64,000 nucleotides of DNA from Larkinella rosea (GCF_003858635.1 NZ_RQJO01000008.1:248001-312000); one strand, 5' to 3'; counted from the stretch's first letter, positions 52,782-62,120 are shown. Numbers and translations are program-made. The notes: a model not told the origin generated them from the letters alone.

Positions 52782-55178
52782 AGGCGCTCCGCTTTGACGA
52801 GCCGGTGGCTGGATGCTCCGTTGCTGCTGCTGCATCGGATTCGGCCCCTGAGCTGCTCCCCGACCCGTCCCCTGCTGCTTGAACAACTGGAAACGCGTCG
52901 GATTGGAAACCCGGGGAAAGGAGTTGTTTTCCGTATCGATGTCGGCAATTTCCTGGAATGGATCGAGCGTCCACTGCGTCACCTTCTTGCTGGTGGCAAT
53001 CACTTTGTTGATCTGCACGTCGTTGAACCGCCAGATTTCGGCCGGGAAACGCGCCACCGAATCCGTGCCGTCTTCAAACTGCATCCGAACGATCACCGGC
53101 ATGGGCAAACCGCCTTTGTTTTTCAGCGTCAGCGTATAAAAGTTATTTTTCGACTCCAGCGTCTTGCGTTCACCTTCCGATAGCGTTGCCAGATAATCTT
53201 CGTATTTCTTCTTATCCGCGTCCGTCACTGCAAACTGATCATAACGATTGTAGAAGTCCTTCATCGTCGAATCCTTTGCCACGACGGTTTGGTTTTTGGT
53301 GGCCGCATCACGAATTTTGCTCATGGTTTTGGCTTTAGCCTCCGCTTCCGCGCGGGCAATGGCTTTTTCCACTTCCGGATTTTGGGTGTTCAGCGTATAC
53401 CAATCCACTTCGACCAAATCCTGATCGACGGGTTCGACGCCGTAGAACCAGCCTTTCCAGAACCAGTCCAGATCGACGCCCGACGCATCTTCCATCGTCC
53501 GGAAGAAATCCGCCGGGGTCGGGTTTTTGAACATCCAGCGTCTGGCGTATTCTTTGAAGGCATAGTCGAACAGTTCGCGACCCATCACGGTTTCGCGCAG
53601 AATATTCAATGCCGCAGCCGGTTTTGCGTAGGCATTCGACCCAAGATTGATGACATTCTCCGATGAGGTCATGATGGGCGACAACACCGATTGATCGGAT
53701 TTCATATAGTCGACAATCTGGTAGGGTTCACCCCGACGGGTCGGAAAGTTGTAATCCCATTCTTTTTCGGCCAGATACTGACAAAAGGTGTTCAATCCTT
53801 CGTCCATCCACGCCCACTGGCGCTCGTCGGAGTTGACAATCATTGGGAAAAAGTTGTGACCTACTTCGTGAATAATGACTCCGATCATCCCGGCTTTGGT
53901 GGCTTCCGAATAGGTTCCATCGGCTTCCGGCCGACCGCCGTTGAAACTGATCATCGGGTATTCCATCCCTCCGCCAGCGGTCGCGTGGCACGAAATGGCC
54001 ACCGGATACGGGTACTTAAACGTGCGGTTTCCGTACGAACGCAGCGTGTGTTCAACGGCCCGCGTCGAGTATTGACCCCACAACGGATTGCCTTCTTTCG
54101 GATACACCGACATACTCCAGATTTTATGACCATCGCCGTAAACATCGGTTTGCATGGCGTCCCAGATGAATTTGCGCGAGGACGCAAACGCAAAATCGCG
54201 GACGTTATCGGCTTTGTAAATCCAGGTTTTCTTGCCGGTTGGTTTGCCTTTTTCAGCGGCTTCGGCTTCGGCCTGCGTCACGATCACGACGGGTGTTTTG
54301 GAGGTAGCAGCTTTCTGCAACCGTTGCGATTGGGTGGCCGTCAGCACCTGTTTGTAGTTCTGGCACTCGCCCGAAGCCGCCACGACGTGGTCGTTCGGAA
54401 CGGTGATGGCGACTTTATAATTGCCAAAAATGAGCGTGAACTCGCCCTGTCCCAGAAACTGCTTGTGCTGCCAGCCGTTCACATCGTCATAGACTGCCAT
54501 TCGGGGAAACCAGTGGGCAATGAAGTAATTATAATTGCCGTCTTTCGGGAAAAACTCGTAACCGCTCCGGCCGTAGTATTCGGTGATCAGGTAGTTCCAA
54601 TCAATGCCGAACGCGTAGCTCTGACCCGGTTTTAAGGGCAGGGGCAGATCGATGCGCATCATCGTCTGGTTAATCGTGTATTTCAGCGGTTTGCCGGTTT
54701 TGTCCTTAACTGCCGTAATCTTGTAGCCGAAATCGCCGTCGAAAGCCTTTCCGCGTCGATGTCCGGCCGTTGTTGTTAACTCAGCCAACGCTGCCGTCGA
54801 GGTTCCGGTTGCGGTAACACTCCCGGTTCCCGTAATACCTCCGATTGAGCCTTTTTCGAAATAATTCTGCTCCAGTTGCAGCCAGATGTATTTCAGTTCG
54901 TCGGGCGAATTGTTAAAATACGTTACCACCTCCGATCCGATAATCTTCTGGTTGGCGTCGTCGAGTTCTACTTTGATATCGTAATCGGCCCGGTTTTGGA
55001 AGAAATCACGACCCGGAGCGCCGGAAGCCGTGCGGAAGGTGTTGGGCGTTGGCAGGGCAGGGCCCATTTGTTCAAACCGGTCGTTGGCTTTATACGTGGG
55101 CGTCGCTGGCGTTTGCGCCTTTACGCCAAATACTATTGCGGTCAATCCCGCAACCAACAGGGAGAATCTCAACTTCAT
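52770..55178 (-). CDS. M1 family zinc metallopeptidase
   Basis: 802 residues with signal peptide ending GVKAQ. Gluzincin fold: exopeptidase-like loop GGGMEYPMI near 402-410 (the GAMEN equivalent), zinc site HEVGH at 437-441 with third ligand Glu460 in MDEGLNTF. A C-terminal region with Lys/Glu-rich helices (about 610-690) and a Gln/Pro-rich tail follow. Exported aminopeptidase, probably periplasmic or outer-membrane-associated. Its final codons fall within the family E repeat. Lies downstream of the HupE-like gene on the same strand. Confidence 0.93.
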   Translation of the reverse strand: MKLRFSLLVAGLTAIVFGVKAQTPATPTYKANDRFEQMGPALPTPNTFRTASGAPGRDFFQNRADYDIKVELDDANQKIIGSEVVTYFNNSPDELKYIWLQLEQNYFEKGSIGGITGTGSVTATGTSTAALAELTTTAGHRRGKAFDGDFGYKITAVKDKTGKPLKYTINQTMMRIDLPLPLKPGQSYAFGIDWNYLITEYYGRSGYEFFPKDGNYNYFIAHWFPRMAVYDDVNGWQHKQFLGQGEFTLIFGNYKVAITVPNDHVVAASGECQNYKQVLTATQSQRLQKAATSKTPVVIVTQAEAEAAEKGKPTGKKTWIYKADNVRDFAFASSRKFIWDAMQTDVYGDGHKIWSMSVYPKEGNPLWGQYSTRAVEHTLRSYGNRTFKYPYPVAISCHATAGGGMEYPMISFNGGRPEADGTYSEATKAGMIGVIIHEVGHNFFPMIVNSDERQWAWMDEGLNTFCQYLAEKEWDYNFPTRRGEPYQIVDYMKSDQSVLSPIMTSSENVINLGSNAYAKPAAALNILRETVMGRELFDYAFKEYARRWMFKNPTPADFFRTMEDASGVDLDWFWKGWFYGVEPVDQDLVEVDWYTLNTQNPEVEKAIARAEAEAKAKTMSKIRDAATKNQTVVAKDSTMKDFYNRYDQFAVTDADKKKYEDYLATLSEGERKTLESKNNFYTLTLKNKGGLPMPVIVRMQFEDGTDSVARFPAEIWRFNDVQINKVIATSKKVTQWTLDPFQEIADIDTENNSFPRVSNPTRFQLFKQQGTGRGAAQGPNPMQQQQRSIQPPARQSGAPKNE

Positions 55179-55315
55179 AGTTAGGTATCAGAATATAATT
55201 TGTAGATGAATGCGGCTATGAAGTTACTAAAAACCGCCTAACTATGTCTACTCCATTGTGGTGTAGCGGGTTATAGCTACTAAAGATTCTATTAATCCTT
55301 TCTATTTTTCTACTT

Positions 55316-55346
55316 TACCTACTACGGACCAAAGCCCGTGGGTAGG
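55316..55346. repeat. Family A single palindrome (copy 4)
   Basis: ACCTACTACGGACCAAAGCC then CGTGGGTAGGT: one REP-like half with core ACGGAC..GCCCGT and flanks CCTAC/GTAGG. It abuts the stop codon (55347-55349) of the HupE-like gene. Confidence 0.65.
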
Positions 55347-55952
55347 TTAGGACTGGGCGAGGTATCCGTTATTGATTATCAGGGAAAGTGCCATTCCGGC
55401 GACGATTCCGGAAACGATCAGATTCCAGTCATGACGGCGGACTTTCAGTAATTCGATCAGCACAAAAGCGATCGTCAACACGCCGAAAACGATAAAAATC
55501 TGGCCGAATTCCAGTCCGAGATTAAAAGCAAAGAGTGGTTTGACAATACCGGACTGCTGCCCCAGCAGGCTCCGCAGGTAATTGGAAAAACCCATTCCGT
55601 GAATCAAACCGAAAGCCAGCGCCAGCACGTAGCGGCCTTTCGGCTGGTTGGGACGTTCGTTAAACCGACTTTTGGGGACTTTAAAGAAGAAATTGGAAAT
55701 ACTGGTAATCAGAATCGTTACCGGTATCAGTAACTCGATTAACGCGGTGCTATACTGAATGAGTTGTAAGGTTGCCAGGGCCAGTGTGAGGGAATGGCCA
55801 ATCGTAAAAGCCGTCACCAGAATCAGAACCTGTTTCCACTGGTTGAGGTTATAAATAGCACACAGTGCAATAACAAACAGAACGTGGTCGTAACCACCTG
55901 GATCGGTAATGTGCGCAAAGCCCAGCTGGAGATACGCCCAGAATTCACTCAT
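55347..55952 (-). CDS. HupE/UreJ-family membrane protein
   Basis: 201 residues, about six membrane spans. Conserved GYDHVLFVIALCAIYNL, FTIGHSLTLALATL and FGLIHGMGFSNYL, NLGLEFGQIFIV carry the His and Glu residues typical of HupE/UreJ proteins, which are proposed nickel or cobalt permeases in hydrogenase and urease loci. No such enzymes are nearby, so metal transport is uncertain. It precedes the M1 peptidase on the same strand. Confidence 0.86.
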   Translation of the reverse strand: MSEFWAYLQLGFAHITDPGGYDHVLFVIALCAIYNLNQWKQVLILVTAFTIGHSLTLALATLQLIQYSTALIELLIPVTILITSISNFFFKVPKSRFNERPNQPKGRYVLALAFGLIHGMGFSNYLRSLLGQQSGIVKPLFAFNLGLEFGQIFIVFGVLTIAFVLIELLKVRRHDWNLIVSGIVAGMALSLIINNGYLAQS

Positions 55953-56005
55953 ACTGTCAATTTCAGAAGTTAAAACCGCCTTGGGAACCGGTATCGATAG
56001 TGCCG

Positions 56006-56013
56006 CAAAAATA
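56006..56013 (-). promoter_or_regulatory. Candidate -7 element for the HupE-like gene
   Basis: TATTTTTG on the minus strand (TAnnTTTG), about 53 bases before the start codon. Confidence 0.45.
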
Positions 56014-56041
56014 GAAAGTTTGCGTATTCCGACCTATTGAA

Positions 56042-56074
56042 CCGTTCGTTACTACGAACGGAATTGTATTTTTG
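56042..56074 (+). promoter_or_regulatory. Operator-like palindrome and -7 element of the oxidoreductase gene
   Basis: CCGTTCGT-TACT-ACGAACGG (56042-56061) is a perfect 8-base inverted repeat, followed after 5 bases by TATTTTTG (56067-56074), a full TAnnTTTG. The palindrome covers the -33/-7 spacer, an ideal repressor position. Confidence 0.6.
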
Positions 56075-56118
56075 TTGACGTAATTGCCATTTCGCACCTT
56101 TTTGAATCGCCCTTATCC

Positions 56119-57090
56119 ATGCAGACCGTCCATTTTTCAACCATCGGAAAACCGGCCGATGTCCTCCGGGTTATCGATGCCCCGCTGCCCGAACCGGGTC
56201 CCGGCGAGGTTCGGATTAAAGTTATTGCCAGCCCGATCAATCCGTCGGACCTGATGTTTGTCCAGAATCTCTACGGAATTCAGCCCGAATTGCCCTCCGG
56301 TGCCGGTTTTGAAGGCGTCGGGATTGTCGATGCATTGGGCGAGGGCGTTACGATGCGAACCGGTATTCGGGTGAGCTTTACGGCCATCGGCTCCTGGTCG
56401 GAATACGTGCTGGCCAAACAACGGAGCCTGATTCCGGTGCCGGATGCACTGTCGGACGAAGTGGCTGCCCAACTGTTTGTCAACCCGTTTTCGGCCTACG
56501 CCATGCTGGAGGAAACCGGCCTTCAGGCGGGTCAGTGGGTATTGCTGACGGCCGCCGGATCGTCGTTCAGCAAGCTGGTGATTCAATTGTGCAAACTGAA
56601 GGGCATTCAAACCATCGGGACCGTGCGGCACAACGACCTTGACGATGAGTTGAAAGCGTTGGGGCTGACGGCCATTGTCAATACGGAGAAAGAAAAAATG
56701 ACCAGCCGGGTCAAAGCGCTCACCGAAGGCAAAGGGGTGACCTGCGTGCTGGATGCGGTGGGAGGCAACACGGCTTCCGACGCCTTGAAGTGCCTGGCGA
56801 AAGGAGGCAACATGATTGTTTACGGCGTTTTGAGCCTGGAAAATCCGTCGTTCAACGCCGGTTTGATGATTTTCCGGGAACTGACCGTCAAAGGATTCTG
56901 GCTGACCGACTGGATGCGCCGGGTCGATAGTCAGACGCGGCAGAATGTCGCCCGCAACGTCATTACGCTGCTTGTGAGCGGACAGATTCAGGTTCCGGTG
57001 GAAGCAACCTACCCCATTTCGGAAATAAAAAAAGCCGTTGAACACAGCGAACAGGCCGGACGGCGCGGGAAGATTTTGCTTAAAGTCTAA
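56119..57090 (+). CDS. MDR-superfamily NADPH oxidoreductase (quinone/enoyl reductase-like)
   Basis: 323 residues. GroES-like N-terminus APLPEPGPGEVRIKVIASPINPSDLM, GAGFEGVGIVDALGEGV, then Rossmann fold LLTAAGSSFSKLVIQLCKLKG and LDAVGGNTASDALKCL. The catalytic-zinc Cys/His ligands of alcohol dehydrogenases are missing, so it belongs with zinc-free quinone oxidoreductases or MECR-type 2-enoyl thioester reductases. The operator-like palindrome upstream suggests inducible expression, as often seen for quinone reductases. Confidence 0.88.
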   Translation: MQTVHFSTIGKPADVLRVIDAPLPEPGPGEVRIKVIASPINPSDLMFVQNLYGIQPELPSGAGFEGVGIVDALGEGVTMRTGIRVSFTAIGSWSEYVLAKQRSLIPVPDALSDEVAAQLFVNPFSAYAMLEETGLQAGQWVLLTAAGSSFSKLVIQLCKLKGIQTIGTVRHNDLDDELKALGLTAIVNTEKEKMTSRVKALTEGKGVTCVLDAVGGNTASDALKCLAKGGNMIVYGVLSLENPSFNAGLMIFRELTVKGFWLTDWMRRVDSQTRQNVARNVITLLVSGQIQVPVEATYPISEIKKAVEHSEQAGRRGKILLKV

Positions 57091-57127
57091 TCAGTAACTT
57101 TTCCAATCATTCTACTTATTGTTTCGT

Positions 57128-57135
57128 TATCTTTG
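57128..57135 (+). promoter_or_regulatory. Candidate -7 element for exbB
   Basis: TATCTTTG (TAnnTTTG), with a leader of about 120 bases before exbB. No clear -33. Confidence 0.45.
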
Positions 57136-57261
57136 AACAACCGTCGCTGACAGGGTTTAAAGACAATAAATCCGGCGAAGAGGGCGTTGAACAACGAAGA
57201 CGCTTTCGCCTGCTCCGGTTTCTTTGCTAGTATAAAACTGATTATCTGATTCATAGCGCAC

Positions 57262-57969
57262 ATGATTCTATTACAAGTTCCAACGGCTGGTGGTCCGGCC
57301 GTCGATTCCACGGCAGCAGCCGCAGCCCCGGCCCAAAGTATGCAACTCTTCGATCTGGTCGCCAAAGGCGGTTGGGTCATGATTCCAATTTCGCTTCTGT
57401 TCTTTCTGGCCTTGTACATGATTATCGAACGTTGGCTGTTCATTCGAAACAATACCAAAGTCGACGATAATTTCATCGATAACGTGAAGGACATGGTGAT
57501 GCAGGGAAATATCAAATCGGCCGAATCGTTCTGCAAGAATCAGCGGAATTCGATCGGGCGGATTTTTGAGAAAGCCATTGGTCGTATTGGCTCACCGATC
57601 CGGGAAATCGAAGGAACGCTGGAAACCGTCGGACAAATTGAACTATCACGGCTGGAAAAGAATCTTGGGTATTTGGGAATTATTGCCGGGATTGCGCCGA
57701 TGCTCGGTTTTATTGGAACGATCTCGGGGATTATCCGGATTTTCTACGACATCTCCCTGTCTGATAACATCAGCGTCGGGATCATCGCCGGTGGTCTCTA
57801 CGAAAAAATGATCACGTCCGGGGCCGGTCTGATTGTGGGGGTTATTGCCTACACCGGCTATCACCTGCTCAATATGTTCATCGAGAAATTCACGCTGAAG
57901 CTGGAAATCAACTCGTTCGAGTTCATGGAAGTACTGCAGAAACCAACTGAAGCCGCCAGAGTGCGATAA
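57262..57969 (+). CDS. exbB: ExbB/TolQ-family proton channel subunit
   Basis: 235 residues, MotA/TolQ/ExbB family. First span GGWVMIPISLLFFLALYMIIERWLF-like (about 36-60), long cytoplasmic loop with IEGTLETVGQIELSRLEKNL, and the conserved pore pair GIIAGIAPMLGFIGTISGII and SGAGLIVGVIAYTGYHLL. With ExbD it energises TonB-dependent receptors such as the SusC here. The stop codon lies inside the first copy of a 22-base tandem repeat. Confidence 0.94.
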   Translation: MILLQVPTAGGPAVDSTAAAAAPAQSMQLFDLVAKGGWVMIPISLLFFLALYMIIERWLFIRNNTKVDDNFIDNVKDMVMQGNIKSAESFCKNQRNSIGRIFEKAIGRIGSPIREIEGTLETVGQIELSRLEKNLGYLGIIAGIAPMLGFIGTISGIIRIFYDISLSDNISVGIIAGGLYEKMITSGAGLIVGVIAYTGYHLLNMFIEKFTLKLEINSFEFMEVLQKPTEAARVR

Positions 57970-57999
57970 GAAAGATACCAGAGTGCGATAAGAAAGATA
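57956..57999. repeat. 22-base perfect tandem duplication across the exbB stop
   Basis: CCAGAGTGCGATAAGAAAGA + TA occurs at 57956-57977 and again at 57978-57999 with no mismatch. The first copy contains the last exbB codons and TAA. Confidence 0.9.
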
Positions 58000-58002
58000 A
58001 AA

Positions 58003-58058
58003 GAAGTTAGACAAGAGACTAACTAAAAACAGTCTTTGTTCTCTTGTCTTTTCTCTAG
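58003..58058. repeat. Family C inverted repeat (copy 3)
   Basis: AAGTTAGACAAGAGACTAAC and GTTCTCTTGTCTTTTCTCT face each other between exbB and exbD, with the consensus TTAGACAAGAGA of copies 1 and 4. It ends 11 bases before the exbD start. Confidence 0.78.
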
Positions 58059-58069
58059 AATCTCCAACA

Positions 58070-58462
58070 ATGAAATTCCGTAGAAAAACCAAGTTTGCCG
58101 CGGAGGTTGCCACCTCCTCCCTGAACGACATCATGTTCTTTCTGCTGTTGTTCTTTTTGATTATTTCGACGGTGGCCAACCCCAACGTCATCAAACTGTT
58201 ACTGCCCAAAGCCGCTTCGTCGCAGCAACTGAGCAAGAAACAGATTACGCTGTCGGTCGATGAACAGAAGCGTTATTTTATCGATAAAACCCCGATTGCG
58301 CCTGAGAATCTGGAAATGGAATTAAAGTCAGTTTTGAAGGACGTTCTCGAACCAACGATTGTGGTGCGGGTCGATAAAACGCTGGCCGTTCAGGATCTGG
58401 TCGATGTGTTGCAAACCGGTGCTAAGCTGAACATCAAAATGGTCATGGCGACCTCGAAATAA
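58070..58462 (+). CDS. exbD: ExbD/TolR-family protein
   Basis: 130 residues: single N-terminal span (about 22-44, MFFLLLFFLIISTVA) preceded by the family VATSSLNDIMF with the proton-relevant Asp, and a periplasmic domain (TLSVDEQKRYFIDKTPIAPE, VVRVDKTLAVQDLVDVLQTG). Forms the ExbB5-ExbD2-type motor. Separated from exbB by repeats only. Only one ExbD is present; many Bacteroidetes have two. Confidence 0.93.
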   Translation: MKFRRKTKFAAEVATSSLNDIMFFLLLFFLIISTVANPNVIKLLLPKAASSQQLSKKQITLSVDEQKRYFIDKTPIAPENLEMELKSVLKDVLEPTIVVRVDKTLAVQDLVDVLQTGAKLNIKMVMATSK

Positions 58463-58484
58463 GCGGTTTTGTAACCTTACAGAA

Positions 58485-58519
58485 AAAACCCGTAAGCGAC
58501 GAACTTACGGGTTTTCTTT
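58485..58519. terminator. Bidirectional terminator between exbD and apbE
   Basis: AAAACCCGTAAG / CTTACGGGTTTT with 7-base loop, T run CTTTTG on plus and TTTTTTCTG on minus. The apbE stop codon lies within the stem. Confidence 0.9.
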
Positions 58520-59488
58520 TGAATGCCACTTGACCGGTTTTCCGTTTCGTTCTTCCGTAATCCAGACGGTTACGCCCGGAAACCGTTTCACCAACCGCCG
58601 GCTTTTCCGGATTCCGGCCACGCTGAATACTTTGGTCAGTGCATCGGCCTGGGTGCCATCGGGAGCCAGAATCGTCGTCTGCACGTGATGGAGCAGCCCT
58701 AAACCCGTTCGCGGGTTCATCAAATGGGAATACCGTTTGCCGTTGTGGTCGAGAAACCGGTGTGTGGCTCCCGACGCGGTTATGCCAACGTGGCTCAAAA
58801 ACAGGGTGGTCGTGTCGGCCCCAAAACCGGTCAGAATCCGCCAGCCGCGTTCGCCCGGTGGCGGATCACTTAGCCGAATATCCCCGCCAATGTCCAGCAA
58901 TGCAGATTTGATACCCAATTGCTGAAGTACTTTCATCGCTTCGTCGTTGGCATATCCCTGCCCGATTCCACCGACATCGAGCCGCATACCCGGTTTTTTC
59001 AACAAGATTTTTCGTTGATTGGCGTCAAATTCAATGTACCGGTAATCGACCAGCCGATGCGCTTTTCGGAGTTCCGGTTTGGTCGGGAAGAGGTTGCGCC
59101 GAACCGCCCGGCGCCAGAGCTGCGACAACGGGCCAATGGTCGGATCGAATAAACCGCCGGATGCGTTGGCGATGGAAACCGCCCGACTGAGCACGTCGAA
59201 TAGGTCCGGAGAAACCGCTACCCAACGCCCCGATCCCGCCGTGGCCGACAACCGATTGATTTCGCTCCCGTCCAGGTAATCGCTCATCACGACGTTGAGC
59301 GAATCCATTCGGGCATTGACCGCCTGACGAACGCGCTGCGCCGTACTATCGTTGGGTGCATAAAAAATCTGGCGAAACTCCGTTCCAAACAGACCCCGAT
59401 CGAAGACGTAACGCCGGAGCGGCTGAGCATATGCCCAGCCGTTGATCAGTGCGAATAGGACAGCCAGGAAAACCGTATGCCGAACCAA
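58505..59488 (-). CDS. apbE: FAD:protein FMN transferase ApbE
   Basis: 327 residues with signal peptide ending GWAYAQ. ApbE attaches FMN covalently to Ser/Thr of exported flavoproteins (Nqr/Rnf type). Motifs: SDYLDGSEINRLSATAG, LFDPTIGPLSQLW, LDVGGIGQGYANDEAMKVL, ALLDIGGDIRLSD, YSHLMNPRTGLG and TQADALTKVFSV with the Mg-binding Asp. Starts 11 bases after aroC on the same strand, so co-transcribed, though the functional link is unclear. Confidence 0.95.
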   Translation of the reverse strand: MVRHTVFLAVLFALINGWAYAQPLRRYVFDRGLFGTEFRQIFYAPNDSTAQRVRQAVNARMDSLNVVMSDYLDGSEINRLSATAGSGRWVAVSPDLFDVLSRAVSIANASGGLFDPTIGPLSQLWRRAVRRNLFPTKPELRKAHRLVDYRYIEFDANQRKILLKKPGMRLDVGGIGQGYANDEAMKVLQQLGIKSALLDIGGDIRLSDPPPGERGWRILTGFGADTTTLFLSHVGITASGATHRFLDHNGKRYSHLMNPRTGLGLLHHVQTTILAPDGTQADALTKVFSVAGIRKSRRLVKRFPGVTVWITEERNGKPVKWHSKENP

Positions 59489-59499
59489 ATCCGAAGAAG

Positions 59500-60588
59500 T
59501 TATACTTTCGCGACTTTATTCCGCAGGAAAAAATCGGCCAGCACCAGCGCGGCCATCGCTTCCACAATCGGAACCGCGCGCGGAACCACGCAGGGATCGT
59601 GCCGCCCTTTGCCCGAAACCACCACTGGATTGCCGTCGACATCGACGCTATCCTGGTCTTGCATGATGGTCGCAACGGGTTTGAAGGCCACGCGGAAATA
59701 AATGTCTTCGCCGTTGGAAATCCCGCCCTGAATCCCGCCCGAATGGTTGGTCCGCGTCCGAACGCGCCCGGTCTCGTCGCCCGGTTCAATGTAAAATTCG
59801 TCGTTGTGTTCCGAACCGTGGAGCTCGACGCCCGCAAAACCGCTGCCGTATTCAAAGCCTTTCACGGCGTTGATGCTCAGCATGGCCTTGCCCAGTTCGG
59901 CGTGTAATTTATCAAAAACCGGTTCGCCCCAGCCCACCGGGGTCCCGGTAATCACGCACGAGACAATGCCACCAATCGAATCACCCTGCTTGCGGGTTTC
60001 GTCGATGTAGTCGAACATCTGCTGCGCCAGTTCCGGGTCCGGACAACGCACCGCGTTTTCTTCGGCTTTCGAAATATCCAGTTGTTGGTACGGCGTTTCG
60101 AGTTTCAGTTTTCCCACCTGCGACACATACGCCTGAATCGCAACGCCCTGCTGCTTCAGCAACAACTTGGCCAGGGCTCCGGCGGCCACCCGAGCTGCGG
60201 TTTCGCGGGCCGAACTGCGGCCACCGCCCCGGTAATCGCGGACGCCGTACTTTTGCTGGTAGGTATAATCGGCGTGCGACGGACGGAATTGCTGCGAAAT
60301 ATGCGAATAATCTTTGCTCCGCTGATCTTCGTTCCAGATAACGAGGCTGATGGGCGTTCCTTCGGTTTTTCCTTCAAAAATGCCCGATAACACCTGAAAC
60401 TCGTCCTTCTCGCGCCGTTGCGTCGTAATCCGCGACTGCCCCGGTTTCCGGCGGTCGAGTTCCGACTGAATAAATTGCGTATCTACTTCCAACCCGGCGG
60501 GGCAACCGTCGATGATCACGCCAATGGCCGCGCCGTGCGATTCGCCAAAAGTGGAAATTTTAAAAAGCGTTCCGTATGTACTGCTCAT
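59500..60588 (-). CDS. aroC: Chorismate synthase
   Basis: 362 residues. Last step of the shikimate pathway, FMN-dependent. Signatures: [66 protein letters not shown], and the flavin-site [20 protein letters not shown] plus [20 protein letters not shown]-type ending. Full length and intact. Confidence 0.98.
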   Translation of the reverse strand: MSSTYGTLFKISTFGESHGAAIGVIIDGCPAGLEVDTQFIQSELDRRKPGQSRITTQRREKDEFQVLSGIFEGKTEGTPISLVIWNEDQRSKDYSHISQQFRPSHADYTYQQKYGVRDYRGGGRSSARETAARVAAGALAKLLLKQQGVAIQAYVSQVGKLKLETPYQQLDISKAEENAVRCPDPELAQQMFDYIDETRKQGDSIGGIVSCVITGTPVGWGEPVFDKLHAELGKAMLSINAVKGFEYGSGFAGVELHGSEHNDEFYIEPGDETGRVRTRTNHSGGIQGGISNGEDIYFRVAFKPVATIMQDQDSVDVDGNPVVVSGKGRHDPCVVPRAVPIVEAMAALVLADFFLRNKVAKV

Positions 60589-60600
60589 TTTTTTCTAGAT

Positions 60601-60697
60601 GTGAGAGGATAGACAAGAGACGTGAGATTAAAAAACCGTAGCTGACCTTTCTTTATTCTCTTGTCTCATCTCTCTTGTCTCATCTCTCTTGTCTGAA
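60601..60697. repeat. Family C inverted repeat (copy 4)
   Basis: GAGAGGATAGACAAGAGACG faces ATTCTCTTGTCTCATCTCTC; the right side is expanded into head-to-tail units of TTGTCTCATCTCTC. It starts directly after the batD stop (minus strand) and lies upstream of aroC. Confidence 0.82.
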
Positions 60698-60698
60698 C

Positions 60699-62096
60699 TC
60701 ATTTTCTCCAAAATAAATACATCATTCCCACAATCATGCCGATCAGCAGGATATTTACTACCAATCGCAGCACTTCCTGCATATTGACCGGCTGCTCCGA
60801 ACTGTCGACTTTCTCGATTCCGGTGTAAATCGAACCCGGCAAACTGACCCGAACCGTGTCGCCTTCGGACAGGGCCGTGCCACCCACGCGTAACGTAATG
60901 GCGGAGCGCAAGGTGTCATACCGCTGCTCTTTCAGGTTAAAATAAATCCAGCGGAAATACGTCGCCAGTGGAAAGTTGCCATTCTGGCGGGGAATCAACG
61001 CGTACGAAAACGTTTTATAGCCCGACACCACGCCACGGCTTCGGTTGATGACTTCCTTTTCGGAGGGCGGAAAAATATCCAAGGTGGTGGAATCGGGTAC
61101 GACCGGAGCGGGCAGCGACGCAATGTTGCCTTCGCCGGTGATCCGGAAATTATACTGAACACTCTGGCCGACGGCCGGGTTTTTCCGCAAACTCGTCTCG
61201 ATGAGCCGGTATTGTCCGACAGCTACCTGATCGCGAAGCGGGTGGGGTGGGAGGGGCGTTACGCTGACGGATAACGGGCGGGTGGTGTAGGAGACAATCT
61301 CTTTTTTCCGTTCGCCCCCCGGTTTGGCGGCCGGGCGGAATTGCAGCAATTTCAGACTAACCGAAGGCAGTTGGATGGGTTGTTTGTTGAGCGGGAAAAA
61401 GGTGGCCTGATAGATGCGGTATTCGGCATATTGTTTGCCATTGAAGAAAACCGGGTGGCGCGAGAGATCGGTAATTCCTTCGTTTTCTTCCCAACAATTG
61501 GCCGGGCGCAGTGTTTTCAGAATTTGTTGTAGCTGCGGCTCAAGTTCATAAAAGGTTAATTCAAACGGGTAGGATTCGGCCACAAAAAAAGACAATTTTA
61601 CCGAAAACCCCTCTCCGGTGTAAACAGAGCCTTTTGACGTATTCAACGATAAAAAAACGTCATTTTTGGCGATGGTTTCCGGTGGACTGGCAACGGGGGC
61701 TGTAGTTGCGTCGGGTTGGACGGTAATGATGACTTCTTCGGACTGGATCGTCGTTTCGCCAACAACCAATTCAAACGGCGGCAAACGGTATTCGCCGGGG
61801 CGAATGGCCGCATATGATTGGGTAATCACTTGTGAAACAACGGTTTTTCCGTTAATTTCGACGGGTGACACGCTGGTTGCTGTTCCTTTTTTAATAAACC
61901 CTTTGATGGTTGGAAAGTTAATAACGGGGCGGGAATCGCTGTTTTGAATAATAACCGAAATGGTGAAGGGCCGTTGGATCGAAATGTCAGTTTCTCCCAA
62001 TTCAATAGCAATAGAAGGCTCCTGAGCTAATGCTTTCATGCTCAGGATGCCTTGAAAAAATAATACAACTAAAAATTGGAATCTTAAAAATTTCAT
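60699..62096 (-). CDS. BatD-family membrane protein
   Basis: 465 residues from ATG 62096, giving signal MKFLRFQFLVVLFFQGILSM..ALAQ. Ig-like domains: IAIELGETDISIQRPFTISV, NFPTIKGFIKKGTATS, VITQSYAAIRPGEYRLPPFE, all typical of BatD (aerotolerance) proteins, then a C-terminal span VLRLVVNILLIGMIVGMMYL with a short cytoplasmic tail. The usual BatA/B/C/E neighbours are absent, and it is shorter than many BatDs. Its upstream open frame was rejected because a -7 element lies inside it. Confidence 0.85.
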   Translation of the reverse strand: MKFLRFQFLVVLFFQGILSMKALAQEPSIAIELGETDISIQRPFTISVIIQNSDSRPVINFPTIKGFIKKGTATSVSPVEINGKTVVSQVITQSYAAIRPGEYRLPPFELVVGETTIQSEEVIITVQPDATTAPVASPPETIAKNDVFLSLNTSKGSVYTGEGFSVKLSFFVAESYPFELTFYELEPQLQQILKTLRPANCWEENEGITDLSRHPVFFNGKQYAEYRIYQATFFPLNKQPIQLPSVSLKLLQFRPAAKPGGERKKEIVSYTTRPLSVSVTPLPPHPLRDQVAVGQYRLIETSLRKNPAVGQSVQYNFRITGEGNIASLPAPVVPDSTTLDIFPPSEKEVINRSRGVVSGYKTFSYALIPRQNGNFPLATYFRWIYFNLKEQRYDTLRSAITLRVGGTALSEGDTVRVSLPGSIYTGIEKVDSSEQPVNMQEVLRLVVNILLIGMIVGMMYLFWRK

Positions 62097-62112
62097 CTCT
62101 AAATTTGAGCAA

Positions 62113-62120
62113 CAAAAATA
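62113..62120 (-). promoter_or_regulatory. Candidate -7 element for batD
   Basis: TATTTTTG on the minus strand, about 17 bases before the ATG; supports the short start. Confidence 0.48.

Noticed and set aside
56137-57045. A 302-codon minus-strand frame over the oxidoreductase
   Set aside because: Antisense shadow; the plus-strand protein has full family motifs.
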